The notes beneath the pieces were generated by a model that was not told the origin of the DNA, did no database searches, and worked only from the letters and a program-made list of their open reading frames with translations. From Bacteroidales bacterium (GTDB taxonomy: Bacteria; Bacteroidota; Bacteroidia; Bacteroidales; F082): a stretch of 57,939 nucleotides of DNA. Within the stretch, counting starts at the first letter, position 1, and every line of letters starts with the position of its first letter. The position numbers were made by a program, and so were the translations under genes. The stretch is taken from positions 1 to 57,939 of the forward strand of contig JACZJI010000044.1 in assembly GCA_014860665.1 (NCBI GenBank), given 5' to 3'. Shown one piece after another: positions 15,121-23,625 of this stretch.

Positions 15121-18100
15121 TTACCTTGTGCCTTGCAGTAGTTTTAGCTGTGTATAAAACGACTTATTAATTTTCTCAGAAAGTGAATCCTGTTTATAAG
15201 TCTTTGTCATTTGAGTCAGTTGCTGGAATGCACCTAAAGCTTCCCTGACATCATCTGAGTAATAATCAAAGAACTTGGGTTGCAGATTATTGTAATAATC
15301 CAAATCCTGTATATAACGCGTATAAATGTCATTTACCACTTTGTTAGCTTTCTTGATGGCACCACATTTATAATACACATCTGCTTTCTGCATGGTAAAG
15401 TAATCATACGGGAATTTGCTTTTCGGGAAGAAATAGGTCTCCTTATCAAGCACATTCACTGCAGAATCATACTTATGTTCATTAGCGAGTGCCCGAGCCA
15501 ACAAAAAATAAGATTGAATAGGCATTACAGCCTCCATAAAACTCTGCCTGTCCACATGCACATCCGGTTTTTCCAACCTGCCCCACCTTGCCTTCGGGCT
15601 CATCAGCACTTTGTAAGTATGATTTATATCAATGCCGCCCATACCTCTGATATAATCCTTGGCAAGGGTTGGTTTAAACTGGTAAACAATTCCTTCCATG
15701 TGGCAATATTTGGTCACTCCCAAGGCTTTGTCTTCAGCAGAAGGATTCACAAAGCAAATAGGTCGTTTCCAGTTATTGGTTGCGACCAAATCCAACAGGA
15801 GTATCTGATTTCGCGTAAGGTCATTCCCCCTTATTTTCCAATGAATCTCTTTAACGATATTTTTAGCATTCTTTTTGGAAACCGTGCCTGAGTTTACCGC
15901 TGCTGCCGAATCAACTTTTAGATAAAGCTCTTTTGTCGGCATAAAATCAAGCTTCTCTGTACCCCATGATACTTTCGTTCGTGGGTTATCACTGGCGATA
16001 AATGCCATGGCATCTTTCAGTGAAACTTCTCCTTTTACCATCGGATAAACAGGAATGAAATCAGTCGCTCCCCGACCGTATTTTGAAGCGGATATGGACA
16101 ACGGTAACGGTGCCGAATTATATTCCTGCTTAAACATCTGATCCGTGTACCACGACCCGGATGCCAGTATGTAGTTCACAACACGTACATCGGTGCGGAT
16201 CCCTTCCACCTCCTGGGCATACCACAACAGGAATGTGTCGTTATCACCGTTAGTTATCAAAATCGCATTCTTCGGACATGATTCCAGATACATCACTGCA
16301 AAATCACGACAGGCATACCTACCAGCACGATCGTGCGACGGCCATTCCTGTTTAGCCATATTGCCCGGAACCAAAAACAGACAGGCAGCAGTAACTCCGG
16401 CGGCCATTAGATGCTGCTTCTTGGTGTAGTTTTTCAGCTTTTCATAAATGGCAAGCACACCGAGTCCTATCCAGATGGCAAAAGCATAGAACGACCCCAC
16501 ATATGAGTAATCCCTTTCACGTGGCTGGATCGGAACCTGGTTCAGGTAGATAACAATGGCCAGCCCTGTCATAAAGAAAAGCACAAAAACTACCCAGGTA
16601 TTCCTTTTGTCTTTTTTAAGATGGAAGAAAAAGCCCAGTAATCCTAAGATCAACGGCAGAAAATATAGTTTTGTCCTCGCGGGATTATGCATACTCGGAG
16701 GTAAATCCGACTGATTACCCAATCGTGCATTGTCAATAAAGTTAATCCCGCTGATCCAGTTTCCATGATTGATTTCTCCCTGTCCTTCAATATCATTTTG
16801 CCTTCCCACAAAATTCCACATGAAGTACCGCCAATACATGTGATCAACCTGGTATGTCAGGAAAAACTTCAGGTTCAGCAAAAAACTCGGTTTTATCAGT
16901 GTTTGTGTCTTCCCATCCTCATGGACAGTAATTGGGGTCCCGCTGGTTCCACCATATGCCTTGCTTTGATAAATCGTCTTGTAACTTGGTTTATCATTGC
17001 TCCACATTCTTGGGAAAATCGTTTCAAACCGTGAGTCATAAACCGTTTTGTAGTTTCTGTCAATGACATCATATCTTTTGGTCTTATCGTTCCATTTGTA
17101 AACAGGGGAGCCAAGTTTTGTCCCTGTTTGTGGTGCATCATAATATTGTCCATACATCAAAGGCCAGGAACCATATTGCTGACGGTCAAGATAGGCCCTT
17201 AACGCAGCTGCATTCTTAGGTGCATCTTCATTAATTGGTGTACCTGCATTGGAGCGGATCACCAGCATCAGAAAAGTGGAATAACCAATCAAAATGAAAG
17301 TCAGTCCCAGAATGACGGTATTTAAAACAACTTTTCCTTTTCTTCTCGAGTAAATAAGGCCAAAAACGATTAATCCTATCAGAACCAGGAAAAAGAAAAT
17401 AACCCCAGAGTCGTAGAATAACCCCAGTGTATTCACGAAAAAGAGTTCCATAATTCCGGCAAGGTTGACAGTCTGTTGAATTACTCCATACATCACAAAT
17501 GCCAGAATAAGAACGCCCATCAAACCGGCTCCGATAAAACCTTTCCAGGAAAATTTATATTTCTTGAAATAATAGACATAAACAATGGCAGGAATTGTAA
17601 GCAGGTTCAGCAAGTGGATTCCAATAGCCAAACCGGTCAGGTAGGCAATAAGCAGAATCCATCGAAAACCACTCCGGTGGTCCGCCACCTCTTCCCACCG
17701 CAAAATTGCCCAGAACGATAAGGCGGTAATGAAAATAGAAGAAGCATAAACTTCGGCTTCTACTGCTGAAAACCAGAACGAATCTGAAAAAGTAAAAGCC
17801 AGCGACCCCACTAAACCAGCACCGATAATAGCCCACAGCTGTCCTTTGGAAAACTCGTCATCCATTTTTTTGCTGTAAATCTTTCTGGCCAGAATGGTAA
17901 TGGTCCAGAACAAAAACATGACAGCAAAGGCACTTGCCAAAGCAGAGATAGAGTTTATCATCACAGCAACGTGAGCACGGTTACCAAAAGCGAACAGGGA
18001 GAAAAATCTTCCAAGTAGCTGGAAAAGAGGAGCTCCCGGAGGATGCCCTACTTGTAATTTATACGAAATAGAAAGATACTCGCCTGGGTCCCACCAACTT

Positions 18101-18192
18101 GCGGTGGGTTGTATCGTTAAAAAATAGACAAGGGCTGAAATAGCAAACACAAGCCAGCCTACATAGTTGTTAATCTTTTTAAAGTTACTCAT
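15121..18192 (-). CDS. DUF2723 multi-pass membrane protein, copy A
   Basis: 1023 aa. The N-terminal half has about 12 membrane helices and begins with the DUF2723 signature TASWWDPGEYL followed by KLQVGHPPGAPLFQLLGRFF; the Asp/Glu pair there resembles the catalytic site of protein O-mannosyltransferase-like GT-C enzymes. The C-terminal half (from about 560) is periplasmic, with helical repeats near the end (residues 880-1000). Family members are thought to transfer a sugar from a lipid carrier to surface or secreted proteins; the exact substrate is unknown. It is a tandem paralogue of the gene at 18507-21587, nearly identical over the first 200 residues and more diverged in the periplasmic part. 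Confidence 0.85.
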   Translation of the reverse strand: MSNFKKINNYVGWLVFAISALVYFLTIQPTASWWDPGEYLSISYKLQVGHPPGAPLFQLLGRFFSLFAFGNRAHVAVMINSISALASAFAVMFLFWTITILARKIYSKKMDDEFSKGQLWAIIGAGLVGSLAFTFSDSFWFSAVEAEVYASSIFITALSFWAILRWEEVADHRSGFRWILLIAYLTGLAIGIHLLNLLTIPAIVYVYYFKKYKFSWKGFIGAGLMGVLILAFVMYGVIQQTVNLAGIMELFFVNTLGLFYDSGVIFFFLVLIGLIVFGLIYSRRKGKVVLNTVILGLTFILIGYSTFLMLVIRSNAGTPINEDAPKNAAALRAYLDRQQYGSWPLMYGQYYDAPQTGTKLGSPVYKWNDKTKRYDVIDRNYKTVYDSRFETIFPRMWSNDKPSYKTIYQSKAYGGTSGTPITVHEDGKTQTLIKPSFLLNLKFFLTYQVDHMYWRYFMWNFVGRQNDIEGQGEINHGNWISGINFIDNARLGNQSDLPPSMHNPARTKLYFLPLILGLLGFFFHLKKDKRNTWVVFVLFFMTGLAIVIYLNQVPIQPRERDYSYVGSFYAFAIWIGLGVLAIYEKLKNYTKKQHLMAAGVTAACLFLVPGNMAKQEWPSHDRAGRYACRDFAVMYLESCPKNAILITNGDNDTFLLWYAQEVEGIRTDVRVVNYILASGSWYTDQMFKQEYNSAPLPLSISASKYGRGATDFIPVYPMVKGEVSLKDAMAFIASDNPRTKVSWGTEKLDFMPTKELYLKVDSAAAVNSGTVSKKNAKNIVKEIHWKIRGNDLTRNQILLLDLVATNNWKRPICFVNPSAEDKALGVTKYCHMEGIVYQFKPTLAKDYIRGMGGIDINHTYKVLMSPKARWGRLEKPDVHVDRQSFMEAVMPIQSYFLLARALANEHKYDSAVNVLDKETYFFPKSKFPYDYFTMQKADVYYKCGAIKKANKVVNDIYTRYIQDLDYYNNLQPKFFDYYSDDVREALGAFQQLTQMTKTYKQDSLSEKINKSFYTQLKLLQGTR

Positions 18193-18506
18193 ATACTTGA
18201 TTTTAAGATTTTCACAGAATAAGCATTCCTAACATATGTATCATAATTGTTATGAGAAAGAAAATCTACTTTTCTAATTTAATCAGTAAAAGTAACTTTT
18301 AGGTTTTATCGGCAGTATTATTCGGGTGTTCTAGAACAGTTGTTTCAAAATTAGAGCAAAATAAAAAGGGTCGTCAGGTTCCGGAGATTTTTTATACTTT
18401 TTTAACGTATCTGTAAGACAACACTCTGCACCTGCACGAGTGCAACAAAACAAAAAGGGCACGCCCCTGCCGGAGCGTGCCCTTTGATCATTTTACTGAA
18501 TTTTAA
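18193..18506. other. intergenic region between the two DUF2723 genes
   Basis: 314 bp. It contains the terminator of the upstream paralogue (18454-18485). No gene or clear promoter box is seen. Because a strong terminator separates the genes, copy A probably has its own promoter here. Confidence 0.5.
18449..18485 (-). terminator. terminator of the second DUF2723 gene
   Basis: A perfect 11-bp stem, AAAGGGCACGC (18454-18464) with GCGTGCCCTTT (18475-18485), is followed on the minus strand by T-rich DNA. It lies 22 bp after the stop of the gene at 18507. Confidence 0.8.
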
Positions 18507-21500
18507 TTATTGCGCTTTCAATAGTTTAAGCTGCGCGTACAGCGACTTATTGATCTTCTCAGACAAAGAATCTTGTTTGTAAGTCTTTGTCAACTGTACC
18601 AATTGCTGCAACGAGCTCAAAGCCTCTCTGATATTATCAGTATAAAAGTCAAAGAATCTCGGTTGTAAGCCATTGTAGTAATCCAGATCCTGCATGTAGC
18701 GCGTATAGATGTCATCTACCATTTTATTAGCTTTAGGCACTGCGCCACACTGATAATACATCCATGCCTGCTGAATGGTGAAGTAGTCATAAGGAAACTT
18801 GCTTTCAGGGAAGAAATAAGCTTCTTTGTCAAGTACTTTCACTGCCGAATCGTACCTGTGTTCAGTCACCAAAGCCTGAGCCAGACGTACATAGGACTGA
18901 ATTCCCAAAGTAGAATTCCGGTCGCTTTCACGGTCCACGTTCACATCCGGTTCATTCAACCGCCCCCATCTGACATTAGGATTCATCAGGATTTTATAGG
19001 AATTGTCCATATCAACACCTCCCATTCCGTTGATGTAATCTTTAGCCAGGGTTGGTTTAAACTGGTAAATAACACCTTCCATATGGCAATATTTAGCCAC
19101 ATCCAATACTTTGCTTACAGCCGAAGGATTATCGAAACAAATAGGCCTTTTCCAGTTATTGGTAGCGATTAAGTCAAGCAACATCACATCACTTCTGTAC
19201 AAACCATTTTGTCTGATAGTCCAATGGATTTCTTTTACAATGTCACCGGCATTCTTCTTTGAAACCGTACCTGAATTCACTGCAGCAGCTGAATCCACTT
19301 TCAAAACCAGCTCCTTGGTTGGCATAAAGTCGACTTTCCGCCCGTCGGTCAGCTCAATCTTGGTACGAGGGTCATCACTGGCAATAAAGGCTATAGCATC
19401 TTTTAAAGAAGCCTCTCCTTTCACCATCGGGTAAACCGGGACATAATCCATAGAACCGAGGTCATACTTAGCCGAAGAAAGGGATAATGGCAACGGAGCT
19501 GAGTTGTATTCCTGTTTGAACATCTGATCCGTATACCAGGATCCTGATGCCAGCATATAATTCACAACCCGCACATCCGTTCTGATGCCTTCAACCTCCT
19601 GTGCATACCAAAGCGGGAAAGTATCATTATCGCCATTGGTAAACAATATCGCATTGGGCGGACAGGATTCAAGATACATCACAGCAAAATCCCGACAGGC
19701 ATATCTTCCTGAACGGTCATGAGAATGCCACTCCTGTTTGGCCATGTTTGCAGGTACCAGAATCAAACTAACCGCAGTAATTGTTAATGCAGCCAGTTCT
19801 TTTTTCTTAAAATATTTCTCCAGTTTTTCATAAAGTGCCAGGATACCCAGGCCGATCCAAATGGCAAAAGCGTAAAAAGATCCCACATAAGAGTAATCCC
19901 GCTCACGGGGCTGCAATGGCGTTTGATTCAGATAAATTACAATAGCAAGGCCGGTCATAAAGAAGAGCACAAAGACCACCCAGGTATCTTTTTTATTTCT
20001 TTTTAGATGGAAGAAGAATCCTAACAATCCTAATATCAGTGGTAGAAAATAAAGCCGCGTTCGCGCAGGATTATGCATACTGGGCGGCAGATCAGACTGA
20101 TTCCCCAATCTCCAGTTGTCAATAAAGGGGATACCGCTGATCCAGTTTCCGCGGTCAATCTCACCCTGTCCTTCAATGTCATTCTGGCGTCCGACAAAAT
20201 TCCACATGAAATAACGCCAATACATATGATCTACCTGATAAGTCAGGAAAAACTTCAGGTTAGTAAGGAAACTGGGCTTTATTAATGTTTTTGGCTTCCC
20301 TCCTTCTTCTGCTCCATTGACAGTAATCGGGGTTCCGTTTGTCCCTCCGTAACGCTGGCTTTGGTATATTTCCTTATAACTGGGTTTGTCACCACTCCAC
20401 ATTCTCGGGAAGATGGTTTCAAACCTGGGATCATAAGTTGCGGAGGCATTTCTGTCAACCACGTCATATTTGCCAGTCTTATCATTCCGCTTGTAAACTG
20501 ACGAACCATACTCAGTTCCCGTTTGGGGAGCATCATAGTATTGCCCGTAAAGCAGAGGCCAGGTACCGTACTGCTGGCGGTTCAGGTAAGACAATAATGA
20601 AACTGCATCTTTTGGAGCGTCTTCATTGATAGGTGTATCAGCGTTCGAACGGATCACCAGCATCAAAAATGAAGAATAACCTATTAATATAAAGGTAAGC
20701 CCCAGAATAACTGCGTTCAATACGACTTTTCCTTTTTTCCTTGTATATCGCAGACCGAAAAAAATTAATCCTATCAGAACAATAAAATAGAAGATCGTTC
20801 CTGAATTAAAGGGAAGTCCTAATGAGTTAACAAAGAAAAGCTCCGTTAATCCGGCAAGGTTGACTGCCTGTCTGATGACACCGTACATCACAATGGCCAG
20901 GATAAAGACCCCGGCAAATCCGGCACCGATAAAGCCTTTCCAGGAAAATTTATATTTCTTGAAATAATAAACATAAACGATGGCTGGAATCGTAAGCAGG
21001 TTCAGCAAATGGATTCCAATGGCCAAACCTGTAAGATATGCTATCAGAAGCAGCCAGCGAAAACCACTTTCGTGGTCTGCCACTTCCTCCCATCGCAAAA
21101 TAGCCCAAAAGGTTAATGCCGTGATGAAAATAGAGGAGGCATAAACTTCAGCTTCCACTGCGGAAAACCAGAATGAATCACTGAAAGTGAAAGCCAGCGA
21201 TCCCACCAAACCGGCACCGATAATGGCCCACAACTGTCCTTTGGAAAACTCGTCTTCCATTTTCTTACCGTAAATCTTTCTGGCCAGAATGGTGATGGTC
21301 CAGAATAAAAACATAACAGCAAAAGCACTTGCCAATGCTGAAATCGAGTTTATCATTACGGCAACATGAGCACGGTTCCCAAAGGCAAACAGGGAGAAGA
21401 ATCTTCCGAGCAGCTGGAAAAGAGGTGCTCCCGGAGGATGCCCTACTTGTAATTTATATGATATAGAAAGATACTCACCCGGATCCCACCAACTCGCTGT

Positions 21501-21587
21501 GGGTTGTATAGTTAAAAAATAGACAAGGGCTGATATAGCAAACACAACCCATCCCATGTAATTGTTAATTTTTTTAAAGTTACTCAT
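18507..21587 (-). CDS. DUF2723 multi-pass membrane protein, copy B
   Basis: 1026 aa, colinear with copy A. It has the same DUF2723 start (TASWWDPGEYL, GHPPGAPLFQLLGRFF), the same helix pattern and the same motif NGDNDTFPLWYAQEVEGIRT in the periplasmic half (copy A has LLWYAQ). The differences cluster in helices 6-9 and in the C-terminal helical repeats, suggesting a shared donor but distinct acceptor use, or drift after duplication. It is transcribed first of the pair and ends in its own terminator. The gene is next to the tRNA-Gln/rimP block on the other strand. Confidence 0.85.
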   Translation of the reverse strand: MSNFKKINNYMGWVVFAISALVYFLTIQPTASWWDPGEYLSISYKLQVGHPPGAPLFQLLGRFFSLFAFGNRAHVAVMINSISALASAFAVMFLFWTITILARKIYGKKMEDEFSKGQLWAIIGAGLVGSLAFTFSDSFWFSAVEAEVYASSIFITALTFWAILRWEEVADHESGFRWLLLIAYLTGLAIGIHLLNLLTIPAIVYVYYFKKYKFSWKGFIGAGFAGVFILAIVMYGVIRQAVNLAGLTELFFVNSLGLPFNSGTIFYFIVLIGLIFFGLRYTRKKGKVVLNAVILGLTFILIGYSSFLMLVIRSNADTPINEDAPKDAVSLLSYLNRQQYGTWPLLYGQYYDAPQTGTEYGSSVYKRNDKTGKYDVVDRNASATYDPRFETIFPRMWSGDKPSYKEIYQSQRYGGTNGTPITVNGAEEGGKPKTLIKPSFLTNLKFFLTYQVDHMYWRYFMWNFVGRQNDIEGQGEIDRGNWISGIPFIDNWRLGNQSDLPPSMHNPARTRLYFLPLILGLLGFFFHLKRNKKDTWVVFVLFFMTGLAIVIYLNQTPLQPRERDYSYVGSFYAFAIWIGLGILALYEKLEKYFKKKELAALTITAVSLILVPANMAKQEWHSHDRSGRYACRDFAVMYLESCPPNAILFTNGDNDTFPLWYAQEVEGIRTDVRVVNYMLASGSWYTDQMFKQEYNSAPLPLSLSSAKYDLGSMDYVPVYPMVKGEASLKDAIAFIASDDPRTKIELTDGRKVDFMPTKELVLKVDSAAAVNSGTVSKKNAGDIVKEIHWTIRQNGLYRSDVMLLDLIATNNWKRPICFDNPSAVSKVLDVAKYCHMEGVIYQFKPTLAKDYINGMGGVDMDNSYKILMNPNVRWGRLNEPDVNVDRESDRNSTLGIQSYVRLAQALVTEHRYDSAVKVLDKEAYFFPESKFPYDYFTIQQAWMYYQCGAVPKANKMVDDIYTRYMQDLDYYNGLQPRFFDFYTDNIREALSSLQQLVQLTKTYKQDSLSEKINKSLYAQLKLLKAQ

Positions 21588-21674
21588 ACACTTTATTTTA
21601 AGTAAGGCAAATTTGGGCTGCTAATTTAGTTATTTTGAAGAATTAACTAAAATTTTAACGAAATTTATAAGGGC

Positions 21675-21706
21675 TTGAAGTGAATATAAAAATATTCGTA
21701 CATTTG
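21675..21706 (+). promoter_or_regulatory. promoter of tRNA-Gln
   Basis: The -7 box TACATTTG (21699-21706) matches TAnnTTTG, and TTG at 21675-21677 lies 21 bp before it as a -33 element. The box ends 9 bases before the tRNA 5' end, which supports the reading. Confidence 0.65.
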
Positions 21707-21715
21707 CACCCCGAT

Positions 21716-21786
21716 TGTCCGATGGTGTAATGGCAGCACTGCAGATTTTGGTTCTGCCTGTCCAGGTTCGAGTCCTGGTCGGACAA
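21716..21786 (+). tRNA. tRNA-Gln (anticodon TTG)
   Basis: 71 nt. The acceptor stem TGTCCGA pairs with TCGGACA, followed by discriminator A. The anticodon stem GCAGA/TCTGC encloses the loop TTTTGGT with anticodon TTG. The T arm is CCAGG-TTCGAGT-CCTGG. CCA is not encoded. It lies directly before the rimP-nusA-infB operon and is separated from it by a terminator. Confidence 0.95.
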
Positions 21787-21814
21787 CTAATGAGTAAAGG
21801 GTGATTGAAAGCGC

Positions 21815-21840
21815 GAGGGGACAACAAGTCCCCTCTTTTA
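21815..21840 (+). terminator. terminator after tRNA-Gln
   Basis: GAGGGGAC (21815-21822) and GTCCCCTC (21828-21835) form a perfect 8-bp stem with loop AACAA, followed by TTTTA. It ends 7 bp before the rimP ATG, so it may also act as an attenuator for rimP. Confidence 0.8.
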
Positions 21841-21847
21841 TTAGTCT

Positions 21848-22312
21848 ATGATAGATAAAAAACAAATAGAAAAACTCGTTGGCGAATTCCTTGAAGGAAC
21901 CGACTGCTTTCTGGTCCAGGCCAAGGTCAGCAGGGATAATATCATCCATGTAATTATTGACGGGGACAATGGTGTTACCATTGATAATTGTGTTGATGTG
22001 AGCCGTCACATCGAAAAAAATATTGACCGTGAGGAAGAAGACTACGAGTTGAAAGTACTATCAAGCGGACTGGACTATCCTTTTGCTATGTTGAGACAAT
22101 ACAAAAAATACATAGGAAAGGATGTTTCGGTTACAATGCAAAACGATAGTAAAATTCAGGGAGTACTGCTGGAGGCTGAAGAAAGCTACATTTTACTTCA
22201 GGAAGAAATCGAAAAGAAAAACAAAAAGAAAATTACATTTACTCCAGGTGAAGCCATAAGGATTCCTATGGATGAAATAAAACAAACTAAAGCTGTTATA
22301 AAATTTAATTAA
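21848..22312 (+). CDS. rimP: ribosome maturation factor RimP
   Basis: 154 aa, full length for the family. The N-terminal domain has VIIDGDNGVTIDNCVDVSRHIE, then EVLSSG-type LKVLSSGLDYPF, and a C-terminal SH3-like domain (KDVSVTMQNDSKIQGVLLEA). RimP binds the 30S subunit and helps its late assembly in the cytoplasm. It is first in the rimP-nusA-infB operon, 10 bp before nusA. The start ATG is 7 bp after the terminator hairpin of tRNA-Gln, with no Shine-Dalgarno. Confidence 0.95.
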   Translation: MIDKKQIEKLVGEFLEGTDCFLVQAKVSRDNIIHVIIDGDNGVTIDNCVDVSRHIEKNIDREEEDYELKVLSSGLDYPFAMLRQYKKYIGKDVSVTMQNDSKIQGVLLEAEESYILLQEEIEKKNKKKITFTPGEAIRIPMDEIKQTKAVIKFN

Positions 22313-22322
22313 TAAACTGGAA

Positions 22323-23558
22323 ATGGATAACATAAACTTAGTCGAAACTTTTTCTGAATTTAAAGAATTCAAGAATATCGACCGGGAAACGATGATGCGC
22401 ATTATTGAGGATGTGTTTCGTGCCATGCTCACTAAAAAATTCGGAGAAGAAAGTAACTTCGATGTAATTGTGAACATCGACCGTGGCGACCTGGAAATAT
22501 GGCATACCCGTGAAATTGTGGAAGATGGCGAAATAGAAGATCCTAATCTGCAGATCGCATTTTCAGAGGCCATAAAGATTGAACCCGACTTTGAAGTAGG
22601 TGAAGAAGTTTCAGAACAGATCTTTCTTTCCGATTTCGGACGCCGGGAAATTCTTGCCATTCGTCAGAATCTGGTTTCCAAAATCATGGATTATGAAAAA
22701 GATTCCATTTACAAGAAATATAAAGAAAAGGTAGGTGAAGTTATCGCAGGCGAAGTTTATCAGGTTTGGAAAAAAGAAATTTTAGTTCTGGATGACGAAG
22801 GTATTGAACTGATCCTGCCAAAGTCAGAACAAATTCCTTCTGACTATTTCAAAAAAGGCGACAGCATCCGTGCCGTAGTTTCCAAAGTAGATATGAGAAA
22901 CAGCAACCCAGTTATCATTCTTTCGCGAACCTCACCAGTATTTCTGGAACGTCTTTTTGAGTCTGAAGTTCCTGAAATTTATGACGGCTTGATTACCATT
23001 AAGAAAATTGTTCGTATCCCTGGAGAAAGAGCTAAAGTAGCTGTTGAATCATACGACGACCGTATTGATCCGGTAGGTGCCTGTGTGGGTATGAAAGGAT
23101 CAAGAATTCATGGTATCGTAAGAGAGTTGAGAAACGAAAATATCGATGTTATCAATTACACAACCAATGAGAACCTTTATGTTCAACGTGCTTTATCTCC
23201 GGCTAAGGTAATTTCCATCAACCTTGACCCGAAAACACACAAAGCCGATGTATATATGAAACCTGACCAGGTTTCACTGGCTATTGGAAAAGGCGGATTT
23301 AACATCCGGCTGGCAGGACAACTGACAGGATATGAAATTGATGTTTACCGTGATACTGATGTTGACTCAGAAGATGTTGACCTGCAAGAATTTTCTGATG
23401 AAATCGATCAGTGGATTATTGATGAACTTAAAAATATTGGTTGCGATACGGCTAAAAGCGTCCTTGATTTAGAAGTTCAAGAACTTGTTTCCCGTACCGA
23501 CCTTGAAGAAGAAACCATTCAGGAAGTGGTTAACATTCTCAAAGCAGAATTTGAATAA
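22323..23558 (+). CDS. nusA: transcription termination/antitermination factor NusA
   Basis: 411 aa. The N-terminal RNA-polymerase-binding domain is followed by an S1 domain (about 130-200, GEVIAGEVYQVWKKEILVLD), KH1 with GACVGMKGSRIHGIVRELR and KH2 with SLAIGKGGFNIRLAGQLTG. A short C-terminal extension ends in VVNILKAEFE. NusA binds RNA polymerase and RNA hairpins and controls pausing, termination and antitermination. The length is typical for Bacteroidota, which lack the two acidic repeats of the E. coli protein. Confidence 0.95.
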   Translation: MDNINLVETFSEFKEFKNIDRETMMRIIEDVFRAMLTKKFGEESNFDVIVNIDRGDLEIWHTREIVEDGEIEDPNLQIAFSEAIKIEPDFEVGEEVSEQIFLSDFGRREILAIRQNLVSKIMDYEKDSIYKKYKEKVGEVIAGEVYQVWKKEILVLDDEGIELILPKSEQIPSDYFKKGDSIRAVVSKVDMRNSNPVIILSRTSPVFLERLFESEVPEIYDGLITIKKIVRIPGERAKVAVESYDDRIDPVGACVGMKGSRIHGIVRELRNENIDVINYTTNENLYVQRALSPAKVISINLDPKTHKADVYMKPDQVSLAIGKGGFNIRLAGQLTGYEIDVYRDTDVDSEDVDLQEFSDEIDQWIIDELKNIGCDTAKSVLDLEVQELVSRTDLEEETIQEVVNILKAEFE

Positions 23559-23625
23559 CAAACAAGTGACTTGACTTGCTAAAATACATTCAGGAACATA
23601 AAAATTAATAAAAGAGAAATATCCT

